Counted from the stretch's first letter, positions 28,591-37,549 are shown. The stretch is 38,533 bases of DNA from Candidatus Yanofskyibacteriota bacterium (GCA_016181105.1 JACOZX010000017.1:1-38533), one strand, 5' to 3'. Notes: generated from the sequence alone by a model not told the origin. Numbers and translations: made by a program.

Positions 28591-29561
28591 AGGTCGTTAA
28601 GAAATTGTTGGAGTGCCGCTTGAACCAACCTTAAATCTTCCTCTTTTGAAACAATAAAAGTCTTGCCTCTGCCATTTAAATCCGATTTATCTTTGCTGTT
28701 ATTCTTCAGGTCACGGATTCTCTTTTGTACAATCTGTGAAAAAAGGTTATTATTGAAGATTTTTTCTATTCTTTCAAGAGAAGAAGCCAAGGCAAGGTCG
28801 TCGTAACCGCTATTTCTAAGCATGGTCTGACCGTTTCTGTCAGCCTCACTTTCATGCTCTAAGGGCAGAATGCCCACAAACTCGTTATAGCCAAATAACT
28901 TTTGCGCGGCTAGACCCAAAAGCACGACTTTTTCAAAATCCTTTGCAACGAAGGCTTTTTGAGCAAAGACGGTAAGATTTTTGACTATTCTTCTGGACTC
29001 GGCCACATGTCTAAGCGCGATGTGGCTGACTTCATGGCTCAAAAGAGCCGCCAGTTCGGCTTCATTATTAGCCCACATTATTTGGGTAGTACCGACATAA
29101 ATAGTTTCGGCCGGCAAAGCAAAAGCATTGTTGGTTCTGCCGACAAAACGGTCGTCGTAGAGACGAAGTTTTAAAACCCTGTTTTTCCACTCCTCTGAAA
29201 AATCTTTTTGTAAATTTGCAAGAATGAGTTCAAGGTATTGTTTTGTTTTTTCATGTTCTAGGACAATATTATAGTCCTGGGATACCAAATCAACAGATTC
29301 GTCCATCTCAAAATCATCTTTCAGCGGAGGCAGAGCCCCGCTGTTTCTAATTTCCAAAACCAAAAGGTCTATTTCTTTTTCTAATTTTGCGTAAGACGGT
29401 AAATTTCCCGGCGATCCTTTGTTTGGTATCTGGTCTTCAGACTGATTCAGAAATATAAAAAAGAAAACAACAAGAAGAACAAAAACTAAAAAGAAGATAA
29501 CCTCCCTAGCTCTATAAAGATTACCAAAACCGCCATCATTGCCAGATTCGTCTTCCGACAT
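28578..29561 (-). CDS. M48-family membrane-anchored metalloprotease
   Basis: 327 residues from the ATG at 29561 (GGAG 7 nt upstream; the TTG at 29582 has a poorer site). One N-terminal transmembrane helix (about 20-40), a helical region, then the zinc motif HEVSH (176-180) in LLSHEVSHIALRHVAES and the third ligand Glu in LEHESEADRNG. This is the M48 (HtpX/Oma1/BepA-type) pattern with a single anchor, so the catalytic domain is probably outside the membrane, closer to BepA/YfgC than to HtpX. It should degrade misfolded envelope proteins. Monocistronic, with a terminator at its end and a palindromic element upstream. Confidence 0.9.
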   Translation of the reverse strand: MSEDESGNDGGFGNLYRAREVIFFLVFVLLVVFFFIFLNQSEDQIPNKGSPGNLPSYAKLEKEIDLLVLEIRNSGALPPLKDDFEMDESVDLVSQDYNIVLEHEKTKQYLELILANLQKDFSEEWKNRVLKLRLYDDRFVGRTNNAFALPAETIYVGTTQIMWANNEAELAALLSHEVSHIALRHVAESRRIVKNLTVFAQKAFVAKDFEKVVLLGLAAQKLFGYNEFVGILPLEHESEADRNGQTMLRNSGYDDLALASSLERIEKIFNNNLFSQIVQKRIRDLKNNSKDKSDLNGRGKTFIVSKEEDLRLVQAALQQFLNDLALK

Positions 29562-29621
29562 CTCGTCACTCCAAATTTTCAACGACCTTTCATCAGATTA
29601 ACACTAAAAAAATACCAAAAC

Positions 29622-29848
29622 AACTACCGCCTTAGTTTGGTGAATAATGCTTTTGTAGGCTCTGTGGGCTGTGGATTGCTCGTGAGTCACTTTTTCAGCC
29701 CATTCGCTGAAAGCGAATAAGATGAAAAAGTGACGAACTGGTCGGAAAGTTTTCTTTCAGAATCCATAGCCCACAAAGAGCGAGTTTCTTCGCTGGAAAG
29801 AAACGAGCGTCCGAAAAAAGCAATATTCACCAAACTAAGCGCCTAGTT
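29622..29848 (+). repeat. Long palindromic element, copy 2 (between the M48 and HD genes)
   Basis: Outer stem 29631-29654 / 29816-29839, 24 bp with one mismatch. Second stem about 29659-29677 / 29761-29780, including GTGGGCT and its complement AGCCCAC. Third stem GTCACTTTTTCA/TGAAAAAGTGAC (29686-29697 / 29723-29734), capped by ATTCGCT/AGCGAAT. Hairpin GAAAG-TTTT-CTTTC (29745-29758). Hairpin GTTTCTT/AAGAAAC with loop CGCTGGA (29784-29804). It aligns with the reverse complement of copy 1 from end to end. Its distal end overlaps the stop codon of the HD-domain gene. Confidence 0.87.
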
Positions 29849-31130
29849 ATTTGACATAGTTCAAAAGCATGTTGAGCAGTCTTTCTTTCTCCGCGGTAAC
29901 TTTCTGCCGATGTTCCGGCACGGCGCAAATTCTAACGCAGAGATACTTCTCCACTTCTCTGTCAAGCAAATTAAAATAGGCCGGATCTTTTTCTTTCAAA
30001 GAGTAGCTCTTCGGACCGTCAAAAAAGAGAATGTCCTGCGGGATAAAACGGTCGCGTTCAACAATATGGCTGACCGCCACCTGCCAGCTTTTTAAATCAA
30101 GCGTTTTGGCAATTTGCGACTCAATAGTTTCCAGATCGCTTGGGCTGGATTTTTCGTAAAACCTGTCAAAAAATTCTTTGTCGGCCTCATAAACATCAAT
30201 CGGTTTACCGGCTCGTCTTTCAAGCCAGCCATAACCCTTCAGACGTATTGATATAGCTGTTTTAGGAAAGTGTTTGACGCCGCTATCAAAAATTTTTATG
30301 CCGTTCATAACGGATTCGTTCCGGCATTTTTTTAAAGCATGTATCAAATCGCCGTCCACCATATCCCACAACTCGTCTTCGCCGATACCGCCTTGGCCAA
30401 GAGGCGTGTGCAATAGCTGGTAGATAAGTTTTTGCATAAACCGCTGGATAAGATAGTTGCTTTTTTCCAAATGCACATTGCGATAAAAATAAATGTAAGC
30501 TCTTTGGATTTCCATGGCTGAATCCAGAGCCTTGAGGTCAACCGCCAGTTTGCCGTCCCTGAAATCAAGATGATTGAAAACGCTTTCTACGCAATATCTG
30601 ATGTTCGGTCCAAATTGTGTAGATTCTTGGTCTCGGATAAGATAATCCAGCTTCTCCATGCCAAAATTTTTATCGTCAACAATCTTGCCTTTGGGGTCCT
30701 GCTTGGACATATATTTTTTTATCAACTCCAAATCGCCGCCGCAGGCTTTAATATCGTCAACCATCTTGTCCAAAATCTTGAGTCCATTGGTATGATGATT
30801 ACGTTCAGTAAAAACTTCTATCACATGAGACAGCGGGCCATGTCCGATATCATGCAAAAGAGCGTAAAGATTTAAGTTGACCTCTTCTTGATTGGTAAGA
30901 ACACCCAGTTTAGCCATTTTGGCGGTAAATTGAGACGTCCTGTAATAGGCACCCAGAGAATGTTGTCTGCGATCGTGAGTTGCGCCCGGAAAAACTAAAT
31001 AAGCAAGAGAGAGCTGACGCTTGTCGCTCAAGCGTCTAAAGTAGTGATTATCAACAATAGAGGCAATAGGTTTTTTATTAACTTGGCCGATGCCAGGCCA
31101 AGGAATCCACTTGTCACTTTGATTTATCAT
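29847..31130 (-). CDS. HD-domain phosphohydrolase (COG1078, dGTPase-like)
   Basis: 427 residues from the ATG at 31130 (another at 31148). Family motifs: HYFRRLSDKRQLSLAYLVFPGATHDRRQHSLG (the Phe-Arg-Arg-Leu, Pro-Gly-Ala-x-His and His-Ser-Leu-Gly elements of the COG1078 HD proteins), LLHDIGHGPLSHVIE with the metal-binding His-Asp pair, and MEKLDYLIRDQEST with the final Asp. Members hydrolyse dNTPs or other nucleotides in the cytoplasm. The gene overlaps the VirD4-like ATPase gene by 17 bp, so they are translated together; a nucleotide hydrolase tied to a DNA-transport ATPase is an unusual pairing. The final stop lies in the palindromic element. Confidence 0.88.
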   Translation of the reverse strand: MINQSDKWIPWPGIGQVNKKPIASIVDNHYFRRLSDKRQLSLAYLVFPGATHDRRQHSLGAYYRTSQFTAKMAKLGVLTNQEEVNLNLYALLHDIGHGPLSHVIEVFTERNHHTNGLKILDKMVDDIKACGGDLELIKKYMSKQDPKGKIVDDKNFGMEKLDYLIRDQESTQFGPNIRYCVESVFNHLDFRDGKLAVDLKALDSAMEIQRAYIYFYRNVHLEKSNYLIQRFMQKLIYQLLHTPLGQGGIGEDELWDMVDGDLIHALKKCRNESVMNGIKIFDSGVKHFPKTAISIRLKGYGWLERRAGKPIDVYEADKEFFDRFYEKSSPSDLETIESQIAKTLDLKSWQVAVSHIVERDRFIPQDILFFDGPKSYSLKEKDPAYFNLLDREVEKYLCVRICAVPEHRQKVTAEKERLLNMLLNYVK

Positions 31131-32745
31131 CGTCTTTTTTATTGACAATTTGCCCCAGAGTTTCCCTCAAACCCCGCAAGTCAACAACAGCTTTCTCTGA
31201 AGAAGTGATTGGCTTCTTGTTTGAAACAGGAGCTGGCGGCGTAATTTTTCTGCCCCTGAAATCAACCGGACCGCTTCTTATAGCTTCCTGCAAAGAGGCC
31301 GGTTTTTGCTGTGCCGGGGACTGCGGAGAGATGCCGGAACTTGATGAAGACGGGTAGTGGTCTCTGTCCGGCGCGTACGTTCTTTCTCTCGGCTGAAATG
31401 GTGTTTGAAATTGAGGCGGATATGGTCTTTGGGACGGTTCTTTTCTAATCTCCGGCTGAATTAACTTGGCCGACCATTCGCCAATTTGTTTTTCAACTTC
31501 TTCTTTCGGATGAGCGTAAGTTTCTCTGGAAAAAGCAAGTATTTCCTTGGCATAGCTGACGTCCGGTCTTGGCCAAGGTGGCAGAGTATTGGCGGAAAAA
31601 GCTCTGGAAGCCACACCGTCTATCATCAGTTTCAAATAAATCTGCCATTTGGCCAAATTCACCAGGTCGTTTTCCGTAAAATCAGGAGCAAATTCTTTTT
31701 CCAAAATTTCCGCGTCTTCAGCGCCAATTCTAAAAGTAACAATCGTGCCAACGTTGCCGAAAACCGCTTTCTGCACCTCCTCCTCCATCTGCGCTATGTA
31801 CTGATGGGCAATAACCAAATTTAGCGCAAATTTTCTGGCTTCAGACAAAATGTTAGCAAAAGATTCAGTGGCAAAGTGCTGGAATTCGTCAACATATAAA
31901 TAGAATGAGGCCCGTTCTTTTTCCGGAATATCAGCCCGAGACATGGCGGCCAGTTGAATTTTGGTAATCATCATTGCGCCCAGCAGACGGCTGACATCTT
32001 CGCCAATCTTGCCCCTCGAAAGATTCATAATTAAAATTTTCTTCTCATCCATCACCTTGCGCACGTCAAGGGTAGATTTAACTTGACCCAAAATATTGCG
32101 GATAAGGCTGGAAGAGGTGAACTGGCCAACTTTGTTTTGCACTGAAGCCGTCGCCTCTGAAGCCAGACGATCCGTGTATTTGGCAAACTCCTGCGTCCAG
32201 AAAGCCTTTACCAACGGGTCGGTAATTTTTTCCACCACAGCTCCGCGAAATTCTTTTTCGGCAAGCATACGGTTGATGCCCAAAATAGTCGCTCCCGGAA
32301 ACTCCAGCAAAGCCAAGATGGTGTTATTCAAAATATACTCCATACGGGCCGAAAAGACCTCAACTCCAAAAACTTTTTTAAAAACGCCAAGCAAACCGGA
32401 GGCGACCAAGTGGCGGAAACGGTCGTCCACCTGCTCCATAACGTTAAAAGCGATGGGAAAATCCAAATCAGAAGGATCAAAAATAACCACATCTTTTATC
32501 CTTTCTTTGGGCACAAAATTAGGCAAGTCATCAGCGGTGTCGCCATGAGGGTCAATAAAAGCCACCCCCCGGCCGGCCTGAATATCCTGAATGACCATAT
32601 TTTTCAAAATTTCCGTCTTGCCCATGCCGGTCTTTCCGATGACATACATATGCCGGTCACGGTCGCCCTGCTTAATGCCAAAACGGGACCGCTGATTGCG
32701 AAAGTTAATTTCTCCAAATAATACCTTATCGTTGTCCATAAACAT
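31114..32745 (-). CDS. VirD4/TraG-like DNA-translocation ATPase (type IV secretion coupling protein family)
   Basis: 543 residues (another start at Met3). The P-loop GKTGMGKT (37-44) lies in MYVIGKTGMGKTEILKNM, followed by FIDPHGDTADDLP, Walker B YLYVDEFQHF, the sensor AHQYIAQMEEEVQ, and TIVTFRIGAEDAEILEKEF. This is the VirD4/TraD-type RecA-like motor that pumps DNA through a membrane channel. Unlike conjugative VirD4 it has no N-terminal transmembrane helices; the anchor could be supplied by the neighbouring membrane protein (start 34014). The C-terminal 120 residues are a Pro/Ser/Gln-rich disordered tail. Such ATPases are frequent in CPR genomes without a full T4SS and may serve DNA uptake or transfer. 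Confidence 0.9.
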   Translation of the reverse strand: MFMDNDKVLFGEINFRNQRSRFGIKQGDRDRHMYVIGKTGMGKTEILKNMVIQDIQAGRGVAFIDPHGDTADDLPNFVPKERIKDVVIFDPSDLDFPIAFNVMEQVDDRFRHLVASGLLGVFKKVFGVEVFSARMEYILNNTILALLEFPGATILGINRMLAEKEFRGAVVEKITDPLVKAFWTQEFAKYTDRLASEATASVQNKVGQFTSSSLIRNILGQVKSTLDVRKVMDEKKILIMNLSRGKIGEDVSRLLGAMMITKIQLAAMSRADIPEKERASFYLYVDEFQHFATESFANILSEARKFALNLVIAHQYIAQMEEEVQKAVFGNVGTIVTFRIGAEDAEILEKEFAPDFTENDLVNLAKWQIYLKLMIDGVASRAFSANTLPPWPRPDVSYAKEILAFSRETYAHPKEEVEKQIGEWSAKLIQPEIRKEPSQRPYPPQFQTPFQPRERTYAPDRDHYPSSSSSGISPQSPAQQKPASLQEAIRSGPVDFRGRKITPPAPVSNKKPITSSEKAVVDLRGLRETLGQIVNKKDDDKSK

Positions 32746-32757
32746 TGTTTCTATTAA

Positions 32758-34014
32758 CTACTCTATACCCAAACCTGCCGGGGGCTGGCCCTTTTTTGCC
32801 TCCACTCTGGGCAGCATCGGCGCCTGCACCTCTATGCCGGGCAAATGAAAAATCGTGGCCAGTTCTTCAACATTAAGAACAAAAATTTTTTGAGTAAACG
32901 CTCTGTCTTTCAAATCTTTAAAAAGATTGATTTTCTTTTCAAATGTCTTTTGCTCAACAAAAAAACCTTTATCCGAAGGGAACGGGCCGGCAAAAATGCC
33001 TTTTGAGTAAGTCAGAGTTTTTTTGTTAACTTTAAAGCTGTTCAAGTTAGCTGTAGCAAGTTGCTTAAACCCGCCCATAACCGCCGCAAAGTGGTAGCGG
33101 TGAAAAACTTCCTTCTTTGATACATACATAAGTCTGATACCGGTCTCAAAACCTATTTTAGAAGTTTTACGGCCGATAGCCTTGGCCATTTCCTCTTCCG
33201 GAGCAGAAAGTTTTTTATCTTTTTTATCTTCCTTTTTTTCCTCAAGACCGGGCAAAAAAACTTTATCAATCTGGTTGAACATTGACCCTATCAAGTTTTC
33301 TTCTTTTTTTGACTCCTTGCCAAGCAACTTATCCAGCGGTTCCTGCGCTTTTTTAACCCAGCCGTCACTAACCGGCCGGACCAGCAGTTGAATCACAAAA
33401 TTTTCTCCAAGACGAAAGGTGCTGAAAACCTCGGTAAGAGAGGACAGCGGATCCAGACGGCTGATCTGCTCCAAACCGGCCATTTTTTCTTCAAAAGCCG
33501 GATACGTCTGTATCGGGTAAGCATCTTCTTTGCTTAAAATCAGTTCTGTTCCAAAAACATCATATTCTTCGTTTGGAAGCTTCTCCGGCCATTCTTTCAT
33601 GTAATCTTCCGCTTCGTTAATTTCGGCATCCGGATATTGGGCAAAGACGTTGGACTCAACTATGTTTTTATAGTCTGTCAGCGTTCTGACGTAAAAATTG
33701 GTAACCCCATTTTGACCGACTATCTCTATGGAAAACCAGTCGGGCATCTTGCCTTTGAAAAGTTTCTCCTTCCAACTAACCGGCTTAATATATATCCCGT
33801 GAAGTCCGGCAAAAATCTGCTCGGCGGCTTTAGGACTGCGGTCAACATCCGGCGGCGGTTTAATATGCAACAGTGTCCAATTCAAAGATTTAAAGTATTC
33901 CGTTTGCGCGTAGTCCAGCCAGGCAAAGTAAAAACCTAAAAACAAAATAATGGGCATATAAACCCACCAGTAGGTTACCGCCAAATTTAAACCTAAAACA
34001 AGATCCTCAAACAT
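32758..34014 (-). CDS. Membrane-anchored protein paired with the VirD4-like ATPase
   Basis: 418 residues: an N-terminal transmembrane helix (about 10-33, YWWVYMPIILFLGFYFAWLDY), then a large cytoplasmic domain with WTLLHIKPPPDVDRSPKAAE, a beta-rich middle (about 90-210) and a Lys-rich segment (KKEDKKDKKLSAPEEEMAKA). The order with the VirD4-like ATPase directly downstream (12 bp gap) is a known pairing in Patescibacteria (I recall the DUF8128-type label, not checked). It is expected to recruit the soluble ATPase to the membrane and may form part of a DNA-transfer pore. There is no match to VirB8 or VirB10. Its 5' end is separated from the next operon by a strong terminator. Confidence 0.8.
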   Translation of the reverse strand: MFEDLVLGLNLAVTYWWVYMPIILFLGFYFAWLDYAQTEYFKSLNWTLLHIKPPPDVDRSPKAAEQIFAGLHGIYIKPVSWKEKLFKGKMPDWFSIEIVGQNGVTNFYVRTLTDYKNIVESNVFAQYPDAEINEAEDYMKEWPEKLPNEEYDVFGTELILSKEDAYPIQTYPAFEEKMAGLEQISRLDPLSSLTEVFSTFRLGENFVIQLLVRPVSDGWVKKAQEPLDKLLGKESKKEENLIGSMFNQIDKVFLPGLEEKKEDKKDKKLSAPEEEMAKAIGRKTSKIGFETGIRLMYVSKKEVFHRYHFAAVMGGFKQLATANLNSFKVNKKTLTYSKGIFAGPFPSDKGFFVEQKTFEKKINLFKDLKDRAFTQKIFVLNVEELATIFHLPGIEVQAPMLPRVEAKKGQPPAGLGIE

Positions 34015-34058
34015 AGTCTGTATTTTGATGTCTTAAATCAATTATAACAGATTTCTAA

Positions 34059-34100
34059 CAAACAAAAACCCCGCTCTTGATTGAGCGGGGTTTTTGTTTG
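34059..34100 (-). terminator. Very strong symmetric intrinsic terminator
   Basis: Perfect 18-bp inverted repeat (34059-34076 / 34083-34100) with loop TTGATT. The GC-rich core CCCCGCTC lies next to A/T runs, so it can act on either strand. It lies just after the stop codon of the regulator gene at 34105 and before the membrane-protein gene. Confidence 0.93.
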
Positions 34101-34104
34101 AATA

Positions 34105-35157
34105 TTAAGCTTCTTTAAGAGAGTAGGTGCCATCTTGTTTTTTGGCAAAAATCTTTGAGTCTTGGAGGTTGAGAATTACCGTATTTTCTTTGACATATCT
34201 GGAAGATAAGACTTTGGCAACTAAAGTGTTCTTGTCCAAAGATTTCTTTGATTCTCTTAATATATCAACTAAAACATCTTTAACGGTTCCGGATTTATAG
34301 CCCCATTCAGACAAACCATAAATACCTCTGCCCACCAAAACAAAACGGCTGTCCTTGATGAGTTCATTGTGAACAGTCTGAACGTTGGCTTTTTTAACAG
34401 CGAATTGGGCCGTGTTGATAAGACTGGTAATCTCTCTAAAGTGTTTGGGTTTAGATTCTCTTTTTAAAACTAAATAGGCGCGGTCTCTAACTCCTCTTGG
34501 CTTTACTTCTGACCAACTAACCAAACCGTACTGGCCAAAAATGTTCCTGTCAATATTTTTAGAAACCGCCATGGCCGTCAAAAAGGCCTCCAAAGAGACC
34601 GGCTTGTTTTTGGCTTTAGATTTGTACAAAGAATACAATTCTTCTTTGGTCAGTAAAGTGTTTTTTTCCTTGAGAGCGCTTTCCACTGAACCGATAAGTT
34701 TGACTGCCGAATCCAAGGAACTGTCGTCAAGCGACCAAAAAGTATTGAAATCATCACTTTCGTAATTCCTGGCAAAGCTGGAATTTAGAGCAAGCAAAAA
34801 AGCAAGAGATAAATTAACCACGTTATCTTTTTCTTGTTCGCTGAATTTTCTGTATAAATCTTTTTCTGACAAAAATCCGCCGTGATCAGAAATTAAATTT
34901 AAAGCAAAATCAAAGTAAGGCTTTATCAAAGAAGCCGTAGAACCCATAGCTTCGGTGCGCAGATTTTTTAAGGCATAATCCTCAATTTGCCTGACTCTTT
35001 CTCTTGTTATTCCGTAGCCCTGGCCGATTGACTCAAGAGTCTCGCGACTGCCTGTTTTCAAGCCAAAACGACGCAAAACAATGTCCCTATTTCTCTCGGA
35101 CAAAGACTTTACCAAAACGGCTACGACCTTCTTAATGTTTTTATCTAAACTTGTCAT
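34105..35157 (-). CDS. Transcription regulator: sigma-70 region 4 fused to a HARE-HTH domain
   Basis: 350 residues. The N-terminal part (about 17-75) is sigma-70 region 4: LSERNRDIVLRRFGL, TLESIGQGYGITRERVRQIE (the -35-recognition helix-turn-helix) and ALKNLR. Regions 1 to 3 are missing, so it cannot be a stand-alone sigma factor. A helical middle (about 80-215) follows. Then comes a HARE-HTH winged-helix domain (about 222-290: RDRAYLVLKRESKPKHFREI, then FVLVGRGIYGLSEWGYKSG) similar to the RNA polymerase delta subunit, and a second shorter copy-like tail (TVKDVLVDILRESKKSL). It probably modulates RNA polymerase at promoters. It has its own promoter and terminator. Confidence 0.85.
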   Translation of the reverse strand: MTSLDKNIKKVVAVLVKSLSERNRDIVLRRFGLKTGSRETLESIGQGYGITRERVRQIEDYALKNLRTEAMGSTASLIKPYFDFALNLISDHGGFLSEKDLYRKFSEQEKDNVVNLSLAFLLALNSSFARNYESDDFNTFWSLDDSSLDSAVKLIGSVESALKEKNTLLTKEELYSLYKSKAKNKPVSLEAFLTAMAVSKNIDRNIFGQYGLVSWSEVKPRGVRDRAYLVLKRESKPKHFREITSLINTAQFAVKKANVQTVHNELIKDSRFVLVGRGIYGLSEWGYKSGTVKDVLVDILRESKKSLDKNTLVAKVLSSRYVKENTVILNLQDSKIFAKKQDGTYSLKEA

Positions 35158-35175
35158 ATGGTTTCTATTAAAAGA

Positions 35176-35203
35176 ATAGTATAATATATAAAAAATAAGT
35201 CAA
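35176..35203 (-). promoter_or_regulatory. Promoter of the sigma4/HARE-HTH gene
   Basis: Minus strand: TTGACT (35198-35203), 16 bp, TACTAT (35176-35181). The region is very AT-rich, so the exact -10 box could shift by a few bases. A second TTGACA lies further upstream, next to the secF stop. Confidence 0.5.
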
Positions 35204-35263
35204 GACCAACCAGACAAAGAGAACTTAGCAGATAGTTTTTATCGTGTCAACGGTCGTCTGACT

Positions 35264-36172
35264 TTACTTCTTTTTTGACCACCAAACCAGTATCGGCGAA
35301 GCCACGGAAATGGATGAATAAGCGCCTAAAAATATGCCGATAATCATGGCCAAAGAGAAGTATTTTATTGATTCTCCGCCAAAAAAATAGATAGCTATCA
35401 AAGACAGTAAAACCGTAAAGGTCGTATTCAAGGAACGCGTCAGCGTCTGCATTACGCTGGAGTGAACCAAAGAACCAAAATCTTCTTTTCCTGCCCGTCC
35501 GGTAGGCGGGGCGCCAAAACGCAAAACGTTCTCCCTTACCCGGTCAAAAATCACCACAGTATCAGACACCGAAAATCCCAAAATAGTCAGAATCGCAGCG
35601 ACAAAAACACCGGTTACTTCTATGCCGTAGTACTCGCCCAAAAAAGCAAACACTCCGATAGGGATAAGCACATCGTGAGCCAAAGCGATAAGCGCCGCCA
35701 CACCCATCGCGAAAGGCGATAAAGTCTTGGAAAGTTTTCTAAAAACAAAGGCGATATACAAAACAATTAAGACCAAAACTAGAATCGTTGCCGTCAAGCT
35801 TTTTCTTTTTAGTTCACCGCCGATTGCCGCCCCGACCGAATCAAATCTTTCTTCCTGCAAATCGCCAAAAGCCGTTTTTAGGTCAGTTAAAATTTTCTGA
35901 TGAGTTGCCTCGTCTATCTCTTTCAGCCTCAAAATCAAAGAGTCCTCGCCAACCGGACTGACGGACACCTCGCCGAGATTTTCGGATTCAGCCAAAACGT
36001 CACTCACCTTTTGCACCTCCGGCACTTCAACTCCCTGATTAAACTGCACCTCAAGCATTGCGCCGCCCTTGAAATCAGTCCCGAAGTTCAGGCCAAAAAC
36101 AAAGGTGGAGATGATAGCCAAAACTGCCATTGATACTGATATGAAAAATAAAATTTTATAAGCCAGTTTCAT
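35264..36172 (-). CDS. secF: Protein translocase subunit SecF, with an in-frame repeat insertion
   Basis: 302 residues with six transmembrane helices: the first helix, GTDFKGGAMLEVQF (SecF signature), a small periplasmic domain (about 40-125), then AHDVLIPIGVFAFLGE, GFSVSDTVVIFDRVREN and the helices around SLNTTFTVLLSLIAIYFFGG. With SecD it uses the proton gradient to help proteins through SecYEG. Residues 220-228 (GAPPTGRAG) lie in the cytoplasmic loop after DRVREN and are encoded by a GC-rich palindrome related to the one in mraY. It begins 15 bp after secD. Confidence 0.95.
   Translation of the reverse strand: MKLAYKILFFISVSMAVLAIISTFVFGLNFGTDFKGGAMLEVQFNQGVEVPEVQKVSDVLAESENLGEVSVSPVGEDSLILRLKEIDEATHQKILTDLKTAFGDLQEERFDSVGAAIGGELKRKSLTATILVLVLIVLYIAFVFRKLSKTLSPFAMGVAALIALAHDVLIPIGVFAFLGEYYGIEVTGVFVAAILTILGFSVSDTVVIFDRVRENVLRFGAPPTGRAGKEDFGSLVHSSVMQTLTRSLNTTFTVLLSLIAIYFFGGESIKYFSLAMIIGIFLGAYSSISVASPILVWWSKKK
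35490..35512. repeat. GC-rich palindromic repeat inside secF
   Basis: CCTGCCCGTCCGGTAGGCGG (from 35490) followed by GGC. It has the dyad TGCC...CCGG...GGCGGG, matching the unit in mraY apart from a few substitutions. The coding frame is kept. Confidence 0.65.
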
Positions 36173-36187
36173 GATTTTATTTTTAAA

Positions 36188-37549
36188 CTAGAGTAGCCAT
36201 TTTTTATTCTCCAATTTTGGGCCCAGCATTGAACCTAGAAAAGATTTAGTTACGGTAATCGCCGAAAAAAGGCTGGCCACAACCCCCACGCCTAAAGTCA
36301 GAGCAAAACCTTTGACAACCGAGGTCGTAAAAAGATAAAGAACGACAGCGCCTATCAAAGTTGTAACATGGCTGTCTCTGATGGACAGCCAAGCGCGGCG
36401 AAACCCTTCATTGAAAGCCAGAGACAAGGGTTTGTTTTGAGCCAGCTCCTCCCTCATTCTGGCAAAAATTAAAATATTGGCGTCAACCGCCATGCCTAGA
36501 GAAAGAATAAAACCGGCAATGCCAGCCAAAGTTAAAGTAACTGGAATCAGCTTATAAACAGTCAGAACGACGACAACATAGACCGCCAAAGCCATTACCG
36601 AAACCACGCCCGGCAAACGGTAAAACAAAATCATGAAAAGAGCCACCAAAATCAGGCCGACAACCCCGGCTTTAAAGCTTTTAACCAAAGATTCTTGTCC
36701 CAGTGAAGCGCCTATGCTTTGCTGTGAAATTAAAGATATGGGAACAGGCAAAGCGCCGGCATTCAAACGAGCCGCCAGTTCTTTGGCCTCCTTAACGCTA
36801 AAGTTACCGGTAATTACCGCTTTACCGTCTGGAATGACAGACTGCACCGTCGGAGCGCTGATTGGCATGCCGTCCAAATAAATCGCCAAACGCTTGTTCA
36901 AGTTTTTTTCCGTCAGTTCTTTAAAAATCCGGGCACCCTCGCTATTTAGTTCCAAAGAAACTTGGGTTTCAGCCAAACCCGCGGCGGCGCCGCCGAAGAC
37001 AACCCTTGCGCCGGTTAAATATTTGCCGGTCAGAGAAGTATCAACAAAGTAAGGGTCCTGCTCCAGTTTATCACCCTTTTTTTGAGCTTCCAAAATAGCA
37101 TTCGTTTCCGCCTCCGGACGTTCTTCCTTAAACTGCAGGAACGGTGTCTCACCAATCAGCTTAATCGCTTCTGAAATATCTTTGATACCGGCCAACTCTA
37201 CGACTAAACGATCATTGCCCTCCACTTGAACCAGCGGTTCAGCCACACCAAAAATATTCACTCTCCTCTCAATAACGTCTCTGACTCCTTCCATAGCATC
37301 AGCGGAGCTCTGGCCGCCGGTCAAATTTGAGAGGTCGGCTTTATAAACCAAATGAGTCCCGCCCAAAAGGTCCAAGCCAAGACGAAAAGGAATATTTAAA
37401 AAGTGGGGAATTTTAAAGCCGGCTTTATCAAGCTTGAATTTTGAGTTTAAAAAATCAGCCCCCAAATTAAAACCGGCCGGATAGACTAAAAAAAATAGAA
37501 AGAGAGAAACCAGAAATATAACCAAAGACTTAGTTCTATAACTTTTCAT
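36188..37549 (-). CDS. secD: Protein translocase subunit SecD
   Basis: 453 residues: helix 1 at 8-26, the signature FRLGLDLLGGTHLVYKADL, the P1 head domain (about 70-280; includes DVIERRVNIFGVAEPLVQVEG and ELAARLNAGALPVPI), then five helices with LGMAVDANILIFARMREEL (the conserved Asp-Ala-Asn) and IRDSHVTTLIGAVVLY. It works with SecF in protein export. The P1 domain is shorter than in E. coli SecD (615 residues). It is the first gene of secD-secF, with a 119-bp divergent gap to the small plus-strand gene at 37669. Confidence 0.96.
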   Translation of the reverse strand: MKSYRTKSLVIFLVSLFLFFLVYPAGFNLGADFLNSKFKLDKAGFKIPHFLNIPFRLGLDLLGGTHLVYKADLSNLTGGQSSADAMEGVRDVIERRVNIFGVAEPLVQVEGNDRLVVELAGIKDISEAIKLIGETPFLQFKEERPEAETNAILEAQKKGDKLEQDPYFVDTSLTGKYLTGARVVFGGAAAGLAETQVSLELNSEGARIFKELTEKNLNKRLAIYLDGMPISAPTVQSVIPDGKAVITGNFSVKEAKELAARLNAGALPVPISLISQQSIGASLGQESLVKSFKAGVVGLILVALFMILFYRLPGVVSVMALAVYVVVVLTVYKLIPVTLTLAGIAGFILSLGMAVDANILIFARMREELAQNKPLSLAFNEGFRRAWLSIRDSHVTTLIGAVVLYLFTTSVVKGFALTLGVGVVASLFSAITVTKSFLGSMLGPKLENKKWLL

